A DNA stretch of 34,383 nucleotides from Kocuria sp. Its GTDB lineage: Bacteria; Actinomycetota; Actinomycetes; Actinomycetales; Micrococcaceae. Shown here piece by piece: positions 21,608 to 28,967 of the stretch. The notes under the pieces are model-generated. The model was not told where the DNA came from and ran no database searches. It was given only the letters and a program-made list of their open reading frames with translations. The translations under genes and the position numbers were made by a program. Location: contig NZ_JAUMTZ010000018.1 of the NCBI RefSeq assembly GCF_030530945.1, forward strand, positions 1 through 34,383, given 5' to 3'. Positions within the stretch are counted from its first letter, which is position 1. Each line of letters opens with the position of its first letter.

Positions 21608-22519
21608 TCAGCCGCGGTACATGACGTCCACGTGCCAGCGCTCGAAGCCCAACGAGTCGTAGAGCGCCACGGCGGCGGTGTTCTCCGCGTCCACGTAGAG
21701 CATGACCTCCTGCAGCCCCCGCTGCGCGAGGTGGTTGATCCCGGCCGCGGTGAGCGCGCGTCCGAGCCCGCCGCCCTGGTGCTGCGGGTCCACGCCCACG
21801 GCGTACACCTCGCCCAGGTCCCCGTCCCGTCCCGCGCCGGGGTGCACCTTGGTCCAGTGGAAGCCGACGACGTCGTCCGGGTCCTGCGCGGACACGGCCA
21901 GCAGGAAGCCGCTCGGGTCGAACCACGGCTCGTTCTCGCGCTCCTGCAGGTCTGCCAGGCCCAGGTGCCCCTGCTCGGGGTGCTCCGCGAAGGCGCGGGC
22001 GTTCACGCGCAGCCAGGACTGCTCGTCCCGGCCCACCTCGAACGGGCGGATCTGCACACCCTCGGGCAGGGAGACCTCCAGCGGGATGTCCTGGGCTCCC
22101 GCCACTGTGCGCCTGAGCTGCAGCAGGTCGCGCACCGGGGAGAGGGTGTACAGCTCCGCGAGCCGCTGCGCGGCGGGCTGGTTGCCGTGCGCCCAGGCCT
22201 CCACGGTGCCGTCCACGGCGGCGCGCAGCTGCCCCGCGATGGCGGTGGCCACACCCTGGTTGCGGTGCTCCGGGTCCACGGTGAGCTCCACGGTGAAGGT
22301 GGAGGCCGCGTCCGGTTGCGGAACCACCACTGCGGCGCCCACCACGGCGTCGTCCTCGGTGGCCACCACGCACGTGACGCCCGCGCGCCCCGAGCGGATG
22401 TCCACGAGGGTCTGGTCGGAGAACGGCGGCTCACCGTCCGCCTCGCGGCTGCGCCCGGCGAGCGCCACGAGGTCTTCAGGAAAGGGGATGCTGTCGTACG
22501 GGGTCACGGTGACGGACAC
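21608..22519 (-). CDS. mshD: Mycothiol synthase (MshD)
   Basis: 303 residues from GTG 22519 behind GAGGAGGC. It has two tandem GNAT domains: the first (~1-145) with LTVDPEHRNQGVATAIAGQL, the second (~155-303) with VGVDPQHQGGGLGRALTAAGINHL and the ending LYVDAENTAAVALYDSLGFERWHVDVMYRG. MshD transfers acetyl from acetyl-CoA to the Cys amine of Cys-GlcN-Ins, the last step of mycothiol synthesis, in the cytoplasm. Length matches the family (~300). Mycothiol confirms an actinobacterial host. The gene follows a GlnR-type regulator, as Rv0819 follows Rv0818 in Mycobacterium tuberculosis. Confidence 0.95.
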   Translation of the reverse strand: MSVTVTPYDSIPFPEDLVALAGRSREADGEPPFSDQTLVDIRSGRAGVTCVVATEDDAVVGAAVVVPQPDAASTFTVELTVDPEHRNQGVATAIAGQLRAAVDGTVEAWAHGNQPAAQRLAELYTLSPVRDLLQLRRTVAGAQDIPLEVSLPEGVQIRPFEVGRDEQSWLRVNARAFAEHPEQGHLGLADLQERENEPWFDPSGFLLAVSAQDPDDVVGFHWTKVHPGAGRDGDLGEVYAVGVDPQHQGGGLGRALTAAGINHLAQRGLQEVMLYVDAENTAAVALYDSLGFERWHVDVMYRG

Positions 22520-22563
22520 GGGGTGCCTCCTCGGTGCTGCGGCGGATGGAACGGGTCACGGGC

Positions 22564-23250
22564 TCAGGGGGAGCTCTCCCTGCCCGTGGTGAAGCTGTAC
22601 CCCACGTTACGCACCGTGGTGATGAGGTGCTCGTGGTCCGCGCCGAGTTTCGCGCGCAGCCGGCGGATGTGGACGTCCACGGTGCGGGTGCCACCGTAGT
22701 AGTCGTAGCCCCACACCTCGGACAGCAGCTGGTGGCGGGTGAACACCCTGCCCACGTGCTGCGCCAGGAACTTCAGCAGCTCGAACTCCTTGAACGTGAG
22801 GTTCAGGGGGCGCCCGGCGAGCTTCACCGTGTACGAGTCCTCGTGGATGCTCACGGCCCCCGCCCGGATCACGTCGTCGTCCTCCGCGGGCCCGGGGGCA
22901 CCCGCGGCGCTCGCGAGCCGCACCCGCGCCTCCACCTCCGCGGGTCCCGCGGTGTCCAGCACCACGTCCGCCACCCGCCACGACGGCGCCACGGCCGCCA
23001 TGCCGCCCTCGGTCACCACCAGCAGCACCGGGACCGGCCGCTGCGCGGCGGACAGGCTCTGGGCGGCGTTGCGCGCGGCCACGAGGTCCGCCGTGCCGTC
23101 CACCAGGACCAGGTCCGGACGGCCAGGACCGGCCAGGGCGGAGGTGTCCTCGAACGGGTGGGCCACCACGTGGTGCGCCAGCAGCTGCAGCGCCGGCAGG
23201 ACGGTCTCCGCGGCACGGGCGCCGCGGCTGAGCAGGGCGATGTGGGACAC
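22564..23250 (-). CDS. glnR: GlnR-type winged-helix (OmpR-family) transcriptional regulator
   Basis: 228 residues from GTG 23250, where the receiver-like domain begins (SHIALLSRG); the open frame upstream is Arg/Pro-rich and non-conserved. Residues 1-115 are an atypical receiver (TVLPALQLLAHHV, PDLVLVDGTADLVAARN, LLVVTEGGMAAV, VADVVLDTAGPAEVEARVRL), as in GlnR proteins that do not rely on phosphorylation. Residues ~130-225 are the winged helix: LNLTFKEFELLKFLAQH, GRVFTRHQLLSEVWGYDYYGGTRTVDVHIRRLRAKLG and TVRNVGYSF. GlnR is the global nitrogen regulator in actinobacteria. Position beside mshD matches Rv0818-Rv0819. The nitrogen role is by homology. Confidence 0.85.
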   Translation of the reverse strand: MSHIALLSRGARAAETVLPALQLLAHHVVAHPFEDTSALAGPGRPDLVLVDGTADLVAARNAAQSLSAAQRPVPVLLVVTEGGMAAVAPSWRVADVVLDTAGPAEVEARVRLASAAGAPGPAEDDDVIRAGAVSIHEDSYTVKLAGRPLNLTFKEFELLKFLAQHVGRVFTRHQLLSEVWGYDYYGGTRTVDVHIRRLRAKLGADHEHLITTVRNVGYSFTTGRESSP

Positions 23251-23310
23251 GGTGGGATCCGCTCGGACGCGTGGGGCCGGACCCGCATGGGCACGGCTGA
23301 TGTCCGGGCC

Positions 23311-23316
23311 AGTATA
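23311..23316 (-). promoter_or_regulatory. -10 element upstream of glnR
   Basis: TATACT on the minus strand matches the sigma-70 -10 consensus well. It lies 60 bases before the glnR GTG, giving a leader of about 50 bases. No clear -35 is visible 17 bases upstream. Confidence 0.5.
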
Positions 23317-23432
23317 GGTGCGCCCGAACCGTCCGGCCCGGTGTGGGCGGCGTGCGGGCGGCGGCCCGTTACGCTGAGTCCCGGGAGGACACCGGCCTCC
23401 CGTCCACACCCCGGCCCGAAGGGACCCCCGCC

Positions 23433-24041
23433 ATGAGGTACGCGCGCATCGTTCTGGCAGCCCTGGTGGCGCTGGTCCTGGCGCTCGCCGCGGGCGTGAT
23501 CGGCTCCTGGGCACCGCTGGTGGTCTCCGTGGCCATGGCCGTGATGATCGGGGTGGGCTGGCCCGCGGCCGCAGGGATCCACGCCCGCCGCCGCCACAAC
23601 GTGCTGATCGCGGTGGCCGGGACCCTCGCGTGCCTCCTCGTCCAGCTCGTGCCGTCCCAGCGGCTGGTGTGGCTGCCCGCGGTCATCGGGGTCTCGTTCA
23701 TGGCGGTGTGCGTGGCGGAGCTCGTCCGCGGGGAGGGCGCTCGGCACCGGCTGGAGTCGGCCCTGGCCTCCGTCACCGGCGTGCTCGCGGCCGTCGCCTC
23801 CTCGGGGTGGATCGCCTTCTCGCGGGTGGCCCACGACCAGGGTCTGAGCGGCTGGCTCACCGTGGCGGGCGTGGGTGCCCCCCTCACCGTGATCCTCGCG
23901 GTGGCGGGTGCCCGCGTGATCTCCGCGGCCCCCGCGAACCTCAAGCGGCGGGGCATGGTCACCCTCGGGGTGACCCCCGTGGCGCTGCTCGGAATGGTCG
24001 CCGTCTTCGCCGGTCAGGTGCTGGCCGCCGTGGTAGCGTGA
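23433..24041 (+). CDS. Conserved hypothetical membrane protein, about six helices
   Basis: 202 residues from ATG 23433, ten bases after GAAGGGAC. Six hydrophobic helices can be drawn: residues ~4-25 (IVLAALVALVLALAAGVIGSW), 28-48, 57-75, 80-98, ~110-128 and ~140-195 with a break at the basic NLKRRG. No catalytic or transport motif is recognisable. It is divergent from glnR; a TACGCT at 23370-23375 may be its -10. A 35-residue membrane peptide gene follows four bases after the stop, then the FABP and YgfZ genes, so the four look co-transcribed. Function unknown. Confidence 0.75.
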   Translation: MRYARIVLAALVALVLALAAGVIGSWAPLVVSVAMAVMIGVGWPAAAGIHARRRHNVLIAVAGTLACLLVQLVPSQRLVWLPAVIGVSFMAVCVAELVRGEGARHRLESALASVTGVLAAVASSGWIAFSRVAHDQGLSGWLTVAGVGAPLTVILAVAGARVISAAPANLKRRGMVTLGVTPVALLGMVAVFAGQVLAAVVA

Positions 24042-24045
24042 GGCC

Positions 24046-24153
24046 ATGCTTGCACTCGAAATCTTCTACCTGGTTCTCCTGGGTCTCGCCACTCTCGCGA
24101 TCCTCGGCATCTCCGCGAAGGTCGTGTTCAGCCTGTTCAAGGGGCAGATGTAG
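24046..24153 (+). CDS. 35-residue single-helix membrane protein
   Basis: ATG 24046 to TAG 24151-24153 encodes MLALEIFYLVLLGLATLAIL followed by GISAKVVFSLFKGQM. It is one hydrophobic helix (~5-28) with a short basic tail. It sits four bases after the preceding stop and three bases before the FABP GTG, tight operon spacing that supports it being real. Aggregate or partner roles cannot be told from sequence. Confidence 0.65.
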   Translation: MLALEIFYLVLLGLATLAILGISAKVVFSLFKGQM

Positions 24154-24156
24154 CTC

Positions 24157-24765
24157 GTGCCCATCGAGATCCCCACAGACCTCACCCCCGAGCTCGTCCC
24201 CTTCGCGTGGCTCCTGGGCACGTGGGAGGGCAACGGTTTCATGGGGTACGGCGACGCCGAGCAGCGTGCCTTCCGGCAGCGAGTCACGTTCGAGCAGACC
24301 GGCCTCCCGTTCGTGGTCTACCGCGCGCGCACCACGCTCCTCGACGACGAGGGCGAGCCGCAGCGCGAGGCCACCTACGAGCAGGGTTTCTGGGAGCTCG
24401 CCCGTCCCCGTGAGGCCGGGGACATCGGCCCCGGCATGCTGCCCCCGGACCCGCTGCCCGTGTTCACCTCCGCCGAGGACGTGGAGCGGCTGCGCAACGC
24501 GGACGGCGGCTTCGACATCTCCGTGACCATCGCCCAGCCCGGCGGTGTGGCGGAGCTGTACCTCGGCCAGATCAAGGGCCCCCGTGTGGACCTGCGCACG
24601 GACGCCGTGATCAGGGCCCAGGGCGCCAAGGAGTACCAGTCCGGCACCCGCCTCTACGGCCTGGTCAACAACCACCTCATGTGGGCCTGGGACATGGCCG
24701 CGGAGGGCCACGAGCTGGCCACCCACGCCTCTGCCGAGCTCACCAGGGTGGAACCCCAGCTGTGA
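24157..24765 (+). CDS. FABP-like / nitrobindin-family heme beta-barrel protein
   Basis: 202 residues from GTG 24157. The start of the barrel, FAWLLGTWEGNGFMGYG, carries the family GTWEGxG motif, and ATYEQGFWEL follows near residue 70. The end has YGLVNNHLMWAWDMAAEGH, where nitrobindin-type proteins place the heme-ligating His. Relatives are Rv0813c and Rv2717c of M. tuberculosis; plant and mycobacterial nitrobindins bind ferric heme and scavenge nitric oxide or peroxynitrite. An insertion (~85-120, REAGDIGPGMLPPDPLPVF) is also seen in actinobacterial members. The stop overlaps the GTG of ygfZ. Rv0813c also neighbours Rv0811c, so the pairing is conserved. Confidence 0.85.
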   Translation: MPIEIPTDLTPELVPFAWLLGTWEGNGFMGYGDAEQRAFRQRVTFEQTGLPFVVYRARTTLLDDEGEPQREATYEQGFWELARPREAGDIGPGMLPPDPLPVFTSAEDVERLRNADGGFDISVTIAQPGGVAELYLGQIKGPRVDLRTDAVIRAQGAKEYQSGTRLYGLVNNHLMWAWDMAAEGHELATHASAELTRVEPQL

Positions 24766-25964
24766 CGGACGGCTCGTACGCCTCCGTCCTGCTGCGGCGC
24801 CACGGCGCCGTGGGCGCGGGCGGGCAGGACATGGGCGTGGCCGCCCACTACGGCGACCCGGTCCGGGAGCAGCGGGCCCTGGCGCGCGGACGGGCCGTCG
24901 TGGACCAGTCCCAGCGCGGCGTCGTGACCGTGAGCGGACCCGACCGCCTGAGCTGGCTCACCACCCTGTCCTCCCAGGTGCTCACGGGCCTGCGGCCCGG
25001 CCAGAGCGCCGAGACCCTCTTCCTGAGCGTCCAGGGGCGTGTGGAGTACGCACCGCACGTGCTGGACGACGGCACCACCACGTGGCTCCTGACCGAGCGC
25101 ACCGAGGCACCCGGGCTCACCTCGTGGCTGGAGTCCATGCGCTTCGCCCTGCGGGTCGAGGTTCAGGACCTCAGTGACCGGTGGGCCCTGCTCGCCGCCA
25201 CCCGGGACCTCACCGCGGAACTGACGGACGCGCTCGCCGGGGAGCCCGCACCACCGGAACCCGTGCTCGTGTGGCGCGACCCCTGGCCGGAGGTGGACGC
25301 CGGCGGGCACGCCTACGCCACGGTCCAGGACCACCCCGGAGCGCAGCGGCCGTGGTTCGAGCACCTCGTGGCACTCGACGCGCTCGACCCCGCGGTGACC
25401 GCGCTGGAGGAGCACGGCGTCTCCCTCGCCGGCTCCTGGGCCGCGGAGGCCCTGCGGATCGAGGCGTGGCGCCCCCGGTGGGGAGCCGACACGGACGAGA
25501 AGACCATTCCCCACGAGCTGGACTGGATGCGCACCGCCGTGCACCTGTCCAAGGGCTGCTACAAGGGCCAGGAGACCGTGGCCCGTGTGCACAACCTGGG
25601 GCACCCCCCGCGCAGGTTCACGTTCCTGGACCTGGACGGCTCGCAGCACACCCTGCCCGAGGCCGGAGCCACGGTGGAGCTGGCTGGCAGGACGGTGGGC
25701 CGCGTGACCGCCGCGCAGCTGCACCACGAGGCGGGGCCCATCGCCCTGGCCGTGCTCAAGCGATCGGTGGACCCCCAGGCCGTGCTCACGGTGCGCGGCA
25801 CCGTGGAGCAGGCCCAGGGGGAGGGCCACACCCCCGGGGACGTGGCCCCCGCCGAGCAGTGGACCGCCTCCCAGACGCCGGTGGTCCCCCCGGACGCGGG
25901 GTCCGTGGTCGGGCGCGCCCAGGGCCTCATGCGCGGTCCCCGTGGCGGGGGCTCCCGCCCCTGA
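24762..25964 (+). CDS. ygfZ: YgfZ-type folate-binding protein (Fe-S cluster assembly/repair)
   Basis: 400 residues from GTG 24762, overlapping the FABP stop. It is a GcvT-fold protein: VVDQSQRGVVTVSGPDRLSWLTTLSSQ at the start and the defining motif KGCYKGQET at residues 264-272 with the conserved Cys266. The shorter proteobacterial YgfZ has ~326 residues; the long C-terminal tail (~345-400) is low-complexity. YgfZ uses tetrahydrofolate to support Fe-S enzymes under oxidative stress. The actinobacterial setting next to a heme barrel, glnR and mshD suggests redox defence. The gene converges with pfkA 43 bases downstream. Confidence 0.92.
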   Translation: MTDGSYASVLLRRHGAVGAGGQDMGVAAHYGDPVREQRALARGRAVVDQSQRGVVTVSGPDRLSWLTTLSSQVLTGLRPGQSAETLFLSVQGRVEYAPHVLDDGTTTWLLTERTEAPGLTSWLESMRFALRVEVQDLSDRWALLAATRDLTAELTDALAGEPAPPEPVLVWRDPWPEVDAGGHAYATVQDHPGAQRPWFEHLVALDALDPAVTALEEHGVSLAGSWAAEALRIEAWRPRWGADTDEKTIPHELDWMRTAVHLSKGCYKGQETVARVHNLGHPPRRFTFLDLDGSQHTLPEAGATVELAGRTVGRVTAAQLHHEAGPIALAVLKRSVDPQAVLTVRGTVEQAQGEGHTPGDVAPAEQWTASQTPVVPPDAGSVVGRAQGLMRGPRGGGSRP

Positions 25965-25998
25965 CCCTCCGCCGTGCGGTGGCCAGGGACGGGAGCCC
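25949..25998. terminator. Bidirectional hairpin between ygfZ and pfkA
   Basis: GGGCTCCCG (25949-25957) pairs with CGGGAGCCC (25990-25998), and CCCTG/CAGGG plus CCGC/GCGG extend the stem inward. It spans the ygfZ stop and lies just beyond the pfkA stop of the opposite strand. No T run on either side. Confidence 0.55.
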
Positions 25999-26007
25999 GC
26001 ACCCGGA

Positions 26008-27039
26008 TCAGCGGCCGAAGAGCTCCTTGGCCTCGTCGTAGCGCTCCCGCGGAACGGCCTTCAGGCCGTCCAGGGCCGCGGAGAAGTCGACCCGCACCAC
26101 ATCCGTGCCCCGCAGGGCGCACATCTTGCCCCACTCCTGCTCGTTGACCATGCTCACCGCGGCGATGCCCAGGCGGGTGGCCAGCACCCGGTCGAAGCCC
26201 GTGGGGGCGCCGCCACGCTGGATGTGCCCCAGGATGGTGTTGCGGGTCTCGATGCCCGTGATCCGCTCGAGCTCCTGGGTGACGAACTCCCCGATGCCCC
26301 CCAGACGGGGACGCCCCGAGGCCTCCACACCCTTGCCCGCGATGGCCTCCTCCCGGTTGTCCGGGATGAAGCCCTCCGCCACCACCACCAGGGGTGAGCG
26401 CCCGCGGTCGTGGACCTCCTTGACCCACTCGGAGACCTGCTCCATGGACTCCCGGAACTCGGGGATCAGGATGGCGTGGGCGCCGGCGGCCATCCCGGAG
26501 TGCAGGGCGATCCACCCCACGTGGCGGCCCATGACCTCTGCCACCATGCAGCGGTGGTGGGACTCGCCCGTGGTGCGCAGCCGGTCCATGGCGTCCGTGG
26601 CGATCGAGACCGCGGTGTCGAAGCCAAAGGTGTAGTCGGTGGCCTGCAGGTCGTTGTCGATGGTCTTCGGCACGCCCACCATGGGCAGCCCCGCGTCCGC
26701 GAGGCGCTTGGCGCCGGCCAGGGTGCCCTCGCCGCCGATCGCGATCACGGCGTCGATCCCGTGGGAGTCGAGGACCTTCGCGATGTTCTCCGGTCCGCCC
26801 AGGGGGCCGTCGAACGGGTTGGTGCGGGAGGTTCCCAGGATGGTGCCGCCCTGGCGCGCCAGGCCTCGCACGCTCTGGCGCGGCAGCTCGACGACGTCCC
26901 CCTCCACCACGCCCCGCCAGCCGTCCTTGAAGCCCACGAACTCGTGGCCGAAGGATTTGATGCCGTGCAGCACCGCACCGCGGATCACCGCGTTGAGTCC
27001 GGGGCAGTCCCCGCCGCTGGTCATAAGCCCGATTCGCAT
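26008..27039 (-). CDS. pfkA: 6-phosphofructokinase
   Basis: 343 residues from ATG 27039 behind AGAGGAG. It phosphorylates fructose 6-phosphate in glycolysis. The motifs are GLMTSGGDCPGLNAVIRGAV (4-23), TNPFDG, the nucleotide loop GGEGT (102-106), catalytic PKTIDNDL (124-131), MGRHVGWIALHSG and LGHIQRGGAPTGFDR. Gly105 in GGEGT, where pyrophosphate-dependent enzymes have Asp, indicates ATP use. Lys125 before TIDND is the residue typical of the PPi/mixed group, as in actinobacterial ATP-PFKs. No C-terminal duplication or regulatory extension. It is divergent from ppk2. Confidence 0.96.
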   Translation of the reverse strand: MRIGLMTSGGDCPGLNAVIRGAVLHGIKSFGHEFVGFKDGWRGVVEGDVVELPRQSVRGLARQGGTILGTSRTNPFDGPLGGPENIAKVLDSHGIDAVIAIGGEGTLAGAKRLADAGLPMVGVPKTIDNDLQATDYTFGFDTAVSIATDAMDRLRTTGESHHRCMVAEVMGRHVGWIALHSGMAAGAHAILIPEFRESMEQVSEWVKEVHDRGRSPLVVVAEGFIPDNREEAIAGKGVEASGRPRLGGIGEFVTQELERITGIETRNTILGHIQRGGAPTGFDRVLATRLGIAAVSMVNEQEWGKMCALRGTDVVRVDFSAALDGLKAVPRERYDEAKELFGR

Positions 27040-27085
27040 GTGCTTCAGTGCTCCTCTAGAGATTCGCGTGCTACTTGGCACCTCC

Positions 27086-27091
27086 ATTCTA
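27086..27091 (-). promoter_or_regulatory. -10 element of pfkA
   Basis: TAGAAT on the minus strand lies 46 bases before the pfkA ATG, leaving room for a short leader with the AGAGGAG ribosome site. The 260-bp gap between pfkA and ppk2 holds this and the ppk2 -10; the rest is GC-rich with nothing recognisable. Confidence 0.5.
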
Positions 27092-27238
27092 GTGACGCCC
27101 GGGGTGCGCACCCCGGCTCCACCGCGCGGTCGTGACCCGTGCCGTGGCGGTGGCCCCGGGCGGACCGGGGGCGGGGCAGGGACGGACACGGGCGACGTCG
27201 TCGGGCGGCTTCCGTGCCACGGGCACCGGCGCGGCAAC

Positions 27239-27244
27239 TAGGAT
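27239..27244 (+). promoter_or_regulatory. -10 element of ppk2
   Basis: TAGGAT at 27239-27244 precedes the ppk2 ATG by 55 bases; AGGAGG (27289-27294) is the ribosome site. No clear -35. Confidence 0.45.
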
Positions 27245-27299
27245 CGGGGCGGGACAAACGAACCCGCTGTTCGCGACACCAGGCCACCAGGAGGACACC

Positions 27300-28211
27300 A
27301 TGACCGCCCAGCAAGAACCGGCCCGTGAGAACCTGCGGGAGTTCATCGACAAGCTCGTGGACCAGGGGTACACGGTGCGGGACGGGCAGTCGCCGGACCC
27401 GGACCTGATCGACCCGGGGGGAAGCGCCGTGGAGACCTGGCGCGAGGGCTACCCGTACGACGAGCGCATGTCCCGCGAGGACTACGAGCTGGAGAAGTAC
27501 CAGCTGCAGATCGAGCTGCTGAAGTTCCAGTACTGGGGCCAGGACAACGACCTCAAGCACGTGATCGTCTTCGAGGGCCGGGACGCCGCCGGCAAGGGCG
27601 GGACCATCAAGCGTTTCACCGAGCACCTGAACCCCCGTGCCGCGCGGGTGGTGGCGCTGAACAAGCCCTCGGACCGCGAGCTGGGGCAGTGGTACTTCCA
27701 GCGCTACATCCAGCACCTGCCCACCAGCGGGGAGATCGTGCTCTTCGACCGCTCGTGGTACAACCGCGGCAACGTGGAGCGGGTCATGGGCTTCTGCACG
27801 GACGAGCAGTACGAGTCCTTCATGCAGCAGGCCCCCGTGTTCGAGAAGATGCTCGTGGACTCCGGGATCCACCTCACCAAGTTCTGGTTCTCCGTGACCC
27901 AGCACGAGCAGCGCACGCGCTTCGCGATCCGCCAGATCGACCCGGTGCGGCGCTGGAAGCTCTCGCCCATGGACCTGGCGTCCCTGGACCGGTGGGAGGA
28001 CTACACCGTGGCCAAGGAGGAGACCTTCCGCCGCACGGACACGGACCACGCCCCGTGGATCACCATCAAGTCCAACGACAAGAAACGCGCCCGCCTCAAC
28101 GCCATGCGCTTCTTCCTGAACCAGTTCGACTACGAGGACAAGGACACCTCCGTGGTGTACGACCCCGACCCGCTGATCGTGCGCCGCGGCCGGGACGCCG
28201 TGGACGACTGA
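27300..28211 (+). CDS. ppk2: Polyphosphate kinase 2 (PPK2 family)
   Basis: 303 residues from ATG 27300 behind a strong AGGAGG. A single PPK2 domain fills residues ~60-290: Walker A GRDAAGKGG (93-101), Walker B-type LFDRSWYNRGNVE (148-160, D150 R151), the lid around QHEQRTRFAIRQIDPVRRWKLSPMD and WITIKSNDKKRARLNAM near the end. PPK2 enzymes phosphorylate nucleotides at the expense of polyphosphate. The one-domain layout fits classes I/III (NDP to NTP or NMP/NDP to NTP); I cannot separate them by eye. Divergence from pfkA is suggestive of shared energy control but not proof. Confidence 0.95.
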   Translation: MTAQQEPARENLREFIDKLVDQGYTVRDGQSPDPDLIDPGGSAVETWREGYPYDERMSREDYELEKYQLQIELLKFQYWGQDNDLKHVIVFEGRDAAGKGGTIKRFTEHLNPRAARVVALNKPSDRELGQWYFQRYIQHLPTSGEIVLFDRSWYNRGNVERVMGFCTDEQYESFMQQAPVFEKMLVDSGIHLTKFWFSVTQHEQRTRFAIRQIDPVRRWKLSPMDLASLDRWEDYTVAKEETFRRTDTDHAPWITIKSNDKKRARLNAMRFFLNQFDYEDKDTSVVYDPDPLIVRRGRDAVDD

Positions 28212-28251
28212 GTTCTCACCCGCACACCCCGCACCACCCGACGAGGCCCCG

Positions 28252-28893
28252 ATGCAGCGCAGCGCGCCCGTGAGTCGCCCAGCCCGGTTCTTCCGTGGCT
28301 GGGCGGCCGCCGGCACCAGCATCCTCTGCGCGGCCACGTCCCACTGCGCGGTGGACCCGGAACCGCCCGGCGTGCTGCTACTTGCGGTGGCGTTCTCCCT
28401 GGCCGGAATGGTCTGCGTGCTGCTCGCGGGCCGGCGCATGGGGGCGTTGCGCACCGGGTGCGCGGTGCTGCTGAGCCAGGTGCCGTTCCACCTGGTCTTC
28501 TCGGGCGGCGGGCACTCGACGTCCCCCGCCGCCTCGCCCGCGGATGTGGCGGCGCTCGCCCACGCGCACCACGACCCCTCCGCGCTGCACGCGGTGGCCG
28601 GCCACGGCGCCGCCCTGTCCGACGCCGCCGTGACGGGCCACGGCCCGATGATCTGGGCCCACCTCCTGGCCGCCGCCGTGACCTTCGTGCTGCTGCGCCA
28701 CGCCGAGGACGGCTGGTGGCGCTTCCTGGAAGCCGCCGCACGGTTCCTCTTCACGGCCGTGGAGCTGCTGCGCCCGGTCCTCGTGCCGTGCCACGGGCCG
28801 CGTCCGGTCCCGCTGGCCTACCTCCTGCCACCCCTCGCGTGGTCACCCGTGCGCGTCATCTCGCGGCGCGGGCCCCCTCTCCTCTCGGTCTGA
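28252..28893 (+). CDS. Hypothetical His-rich membrane protein
   Basis: 213 residues from ATG 28252, with ACGAGG upstream. Hydrophobic helices lie near residues 37-60 (VLLLAVAFSLAGMVCVLLAG), 68-86 and 130-152 (MIWAHLLAAAVTFVLLRHAE). Between the second and third is a loop rich in His and Ala (HSTSPAASPADVAALAHAHH, then HAVAGHG and VTGHG), suggesting metal binding on the outer face. No family is recognised. The following gene is a PepSY protein with its own His cluster in an extracytoplasmic loop; the shared feature points to a joint metal role, perhaps copper or heme iron, as inference. Confidence 0.7.
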   Translation: MQRSAPVSRPARFFRGWAAAGTSILCAATSHCAVDPEPPGVLLLAVAFSLAGMVCVLLAGRRMGALRTGCAVLLSQVPFHLVFSGGGHSTSPAASPADVAALAHAHHDPSALHAVAGHGAALSDAAVTGHGPMIWAHLLAAAVTFVLLRHAEDGWWRFLEAAARFLFTAVELLRPVLVPCHGPRPVPLAYLLPPLAWSPVRVISRRGPPLLSV

Positions 28894-28913
28894 GCAGTCC
28901 ACCACCGACCACA

Positions 28914-28930
28914 CCCCGGCGCTGCCGGGG
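28914..28930 (+). other. Short hairpin between the two His-rich genes
   Basis: CCCCGGC (28914-28920) and GCCGGGG (28924-28930) form a 7-bp stem with a three-base loop, ahead of the PepSY ribosome site GAGAGG. It could tune expression of the second gene. Confidence 0.3.
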
Positions 28931-28967
28931 TGCCGTCGGCCTGTCTTCCGTCGAGAGGTACTTCACC

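Noticed and set aside
23251..23514. 88-residue N-terminal extension of the GlnR-type protein
   Set aside because: It is Arg/Pro-rich with no similarity to the family and would run through the TATACT promoter element.
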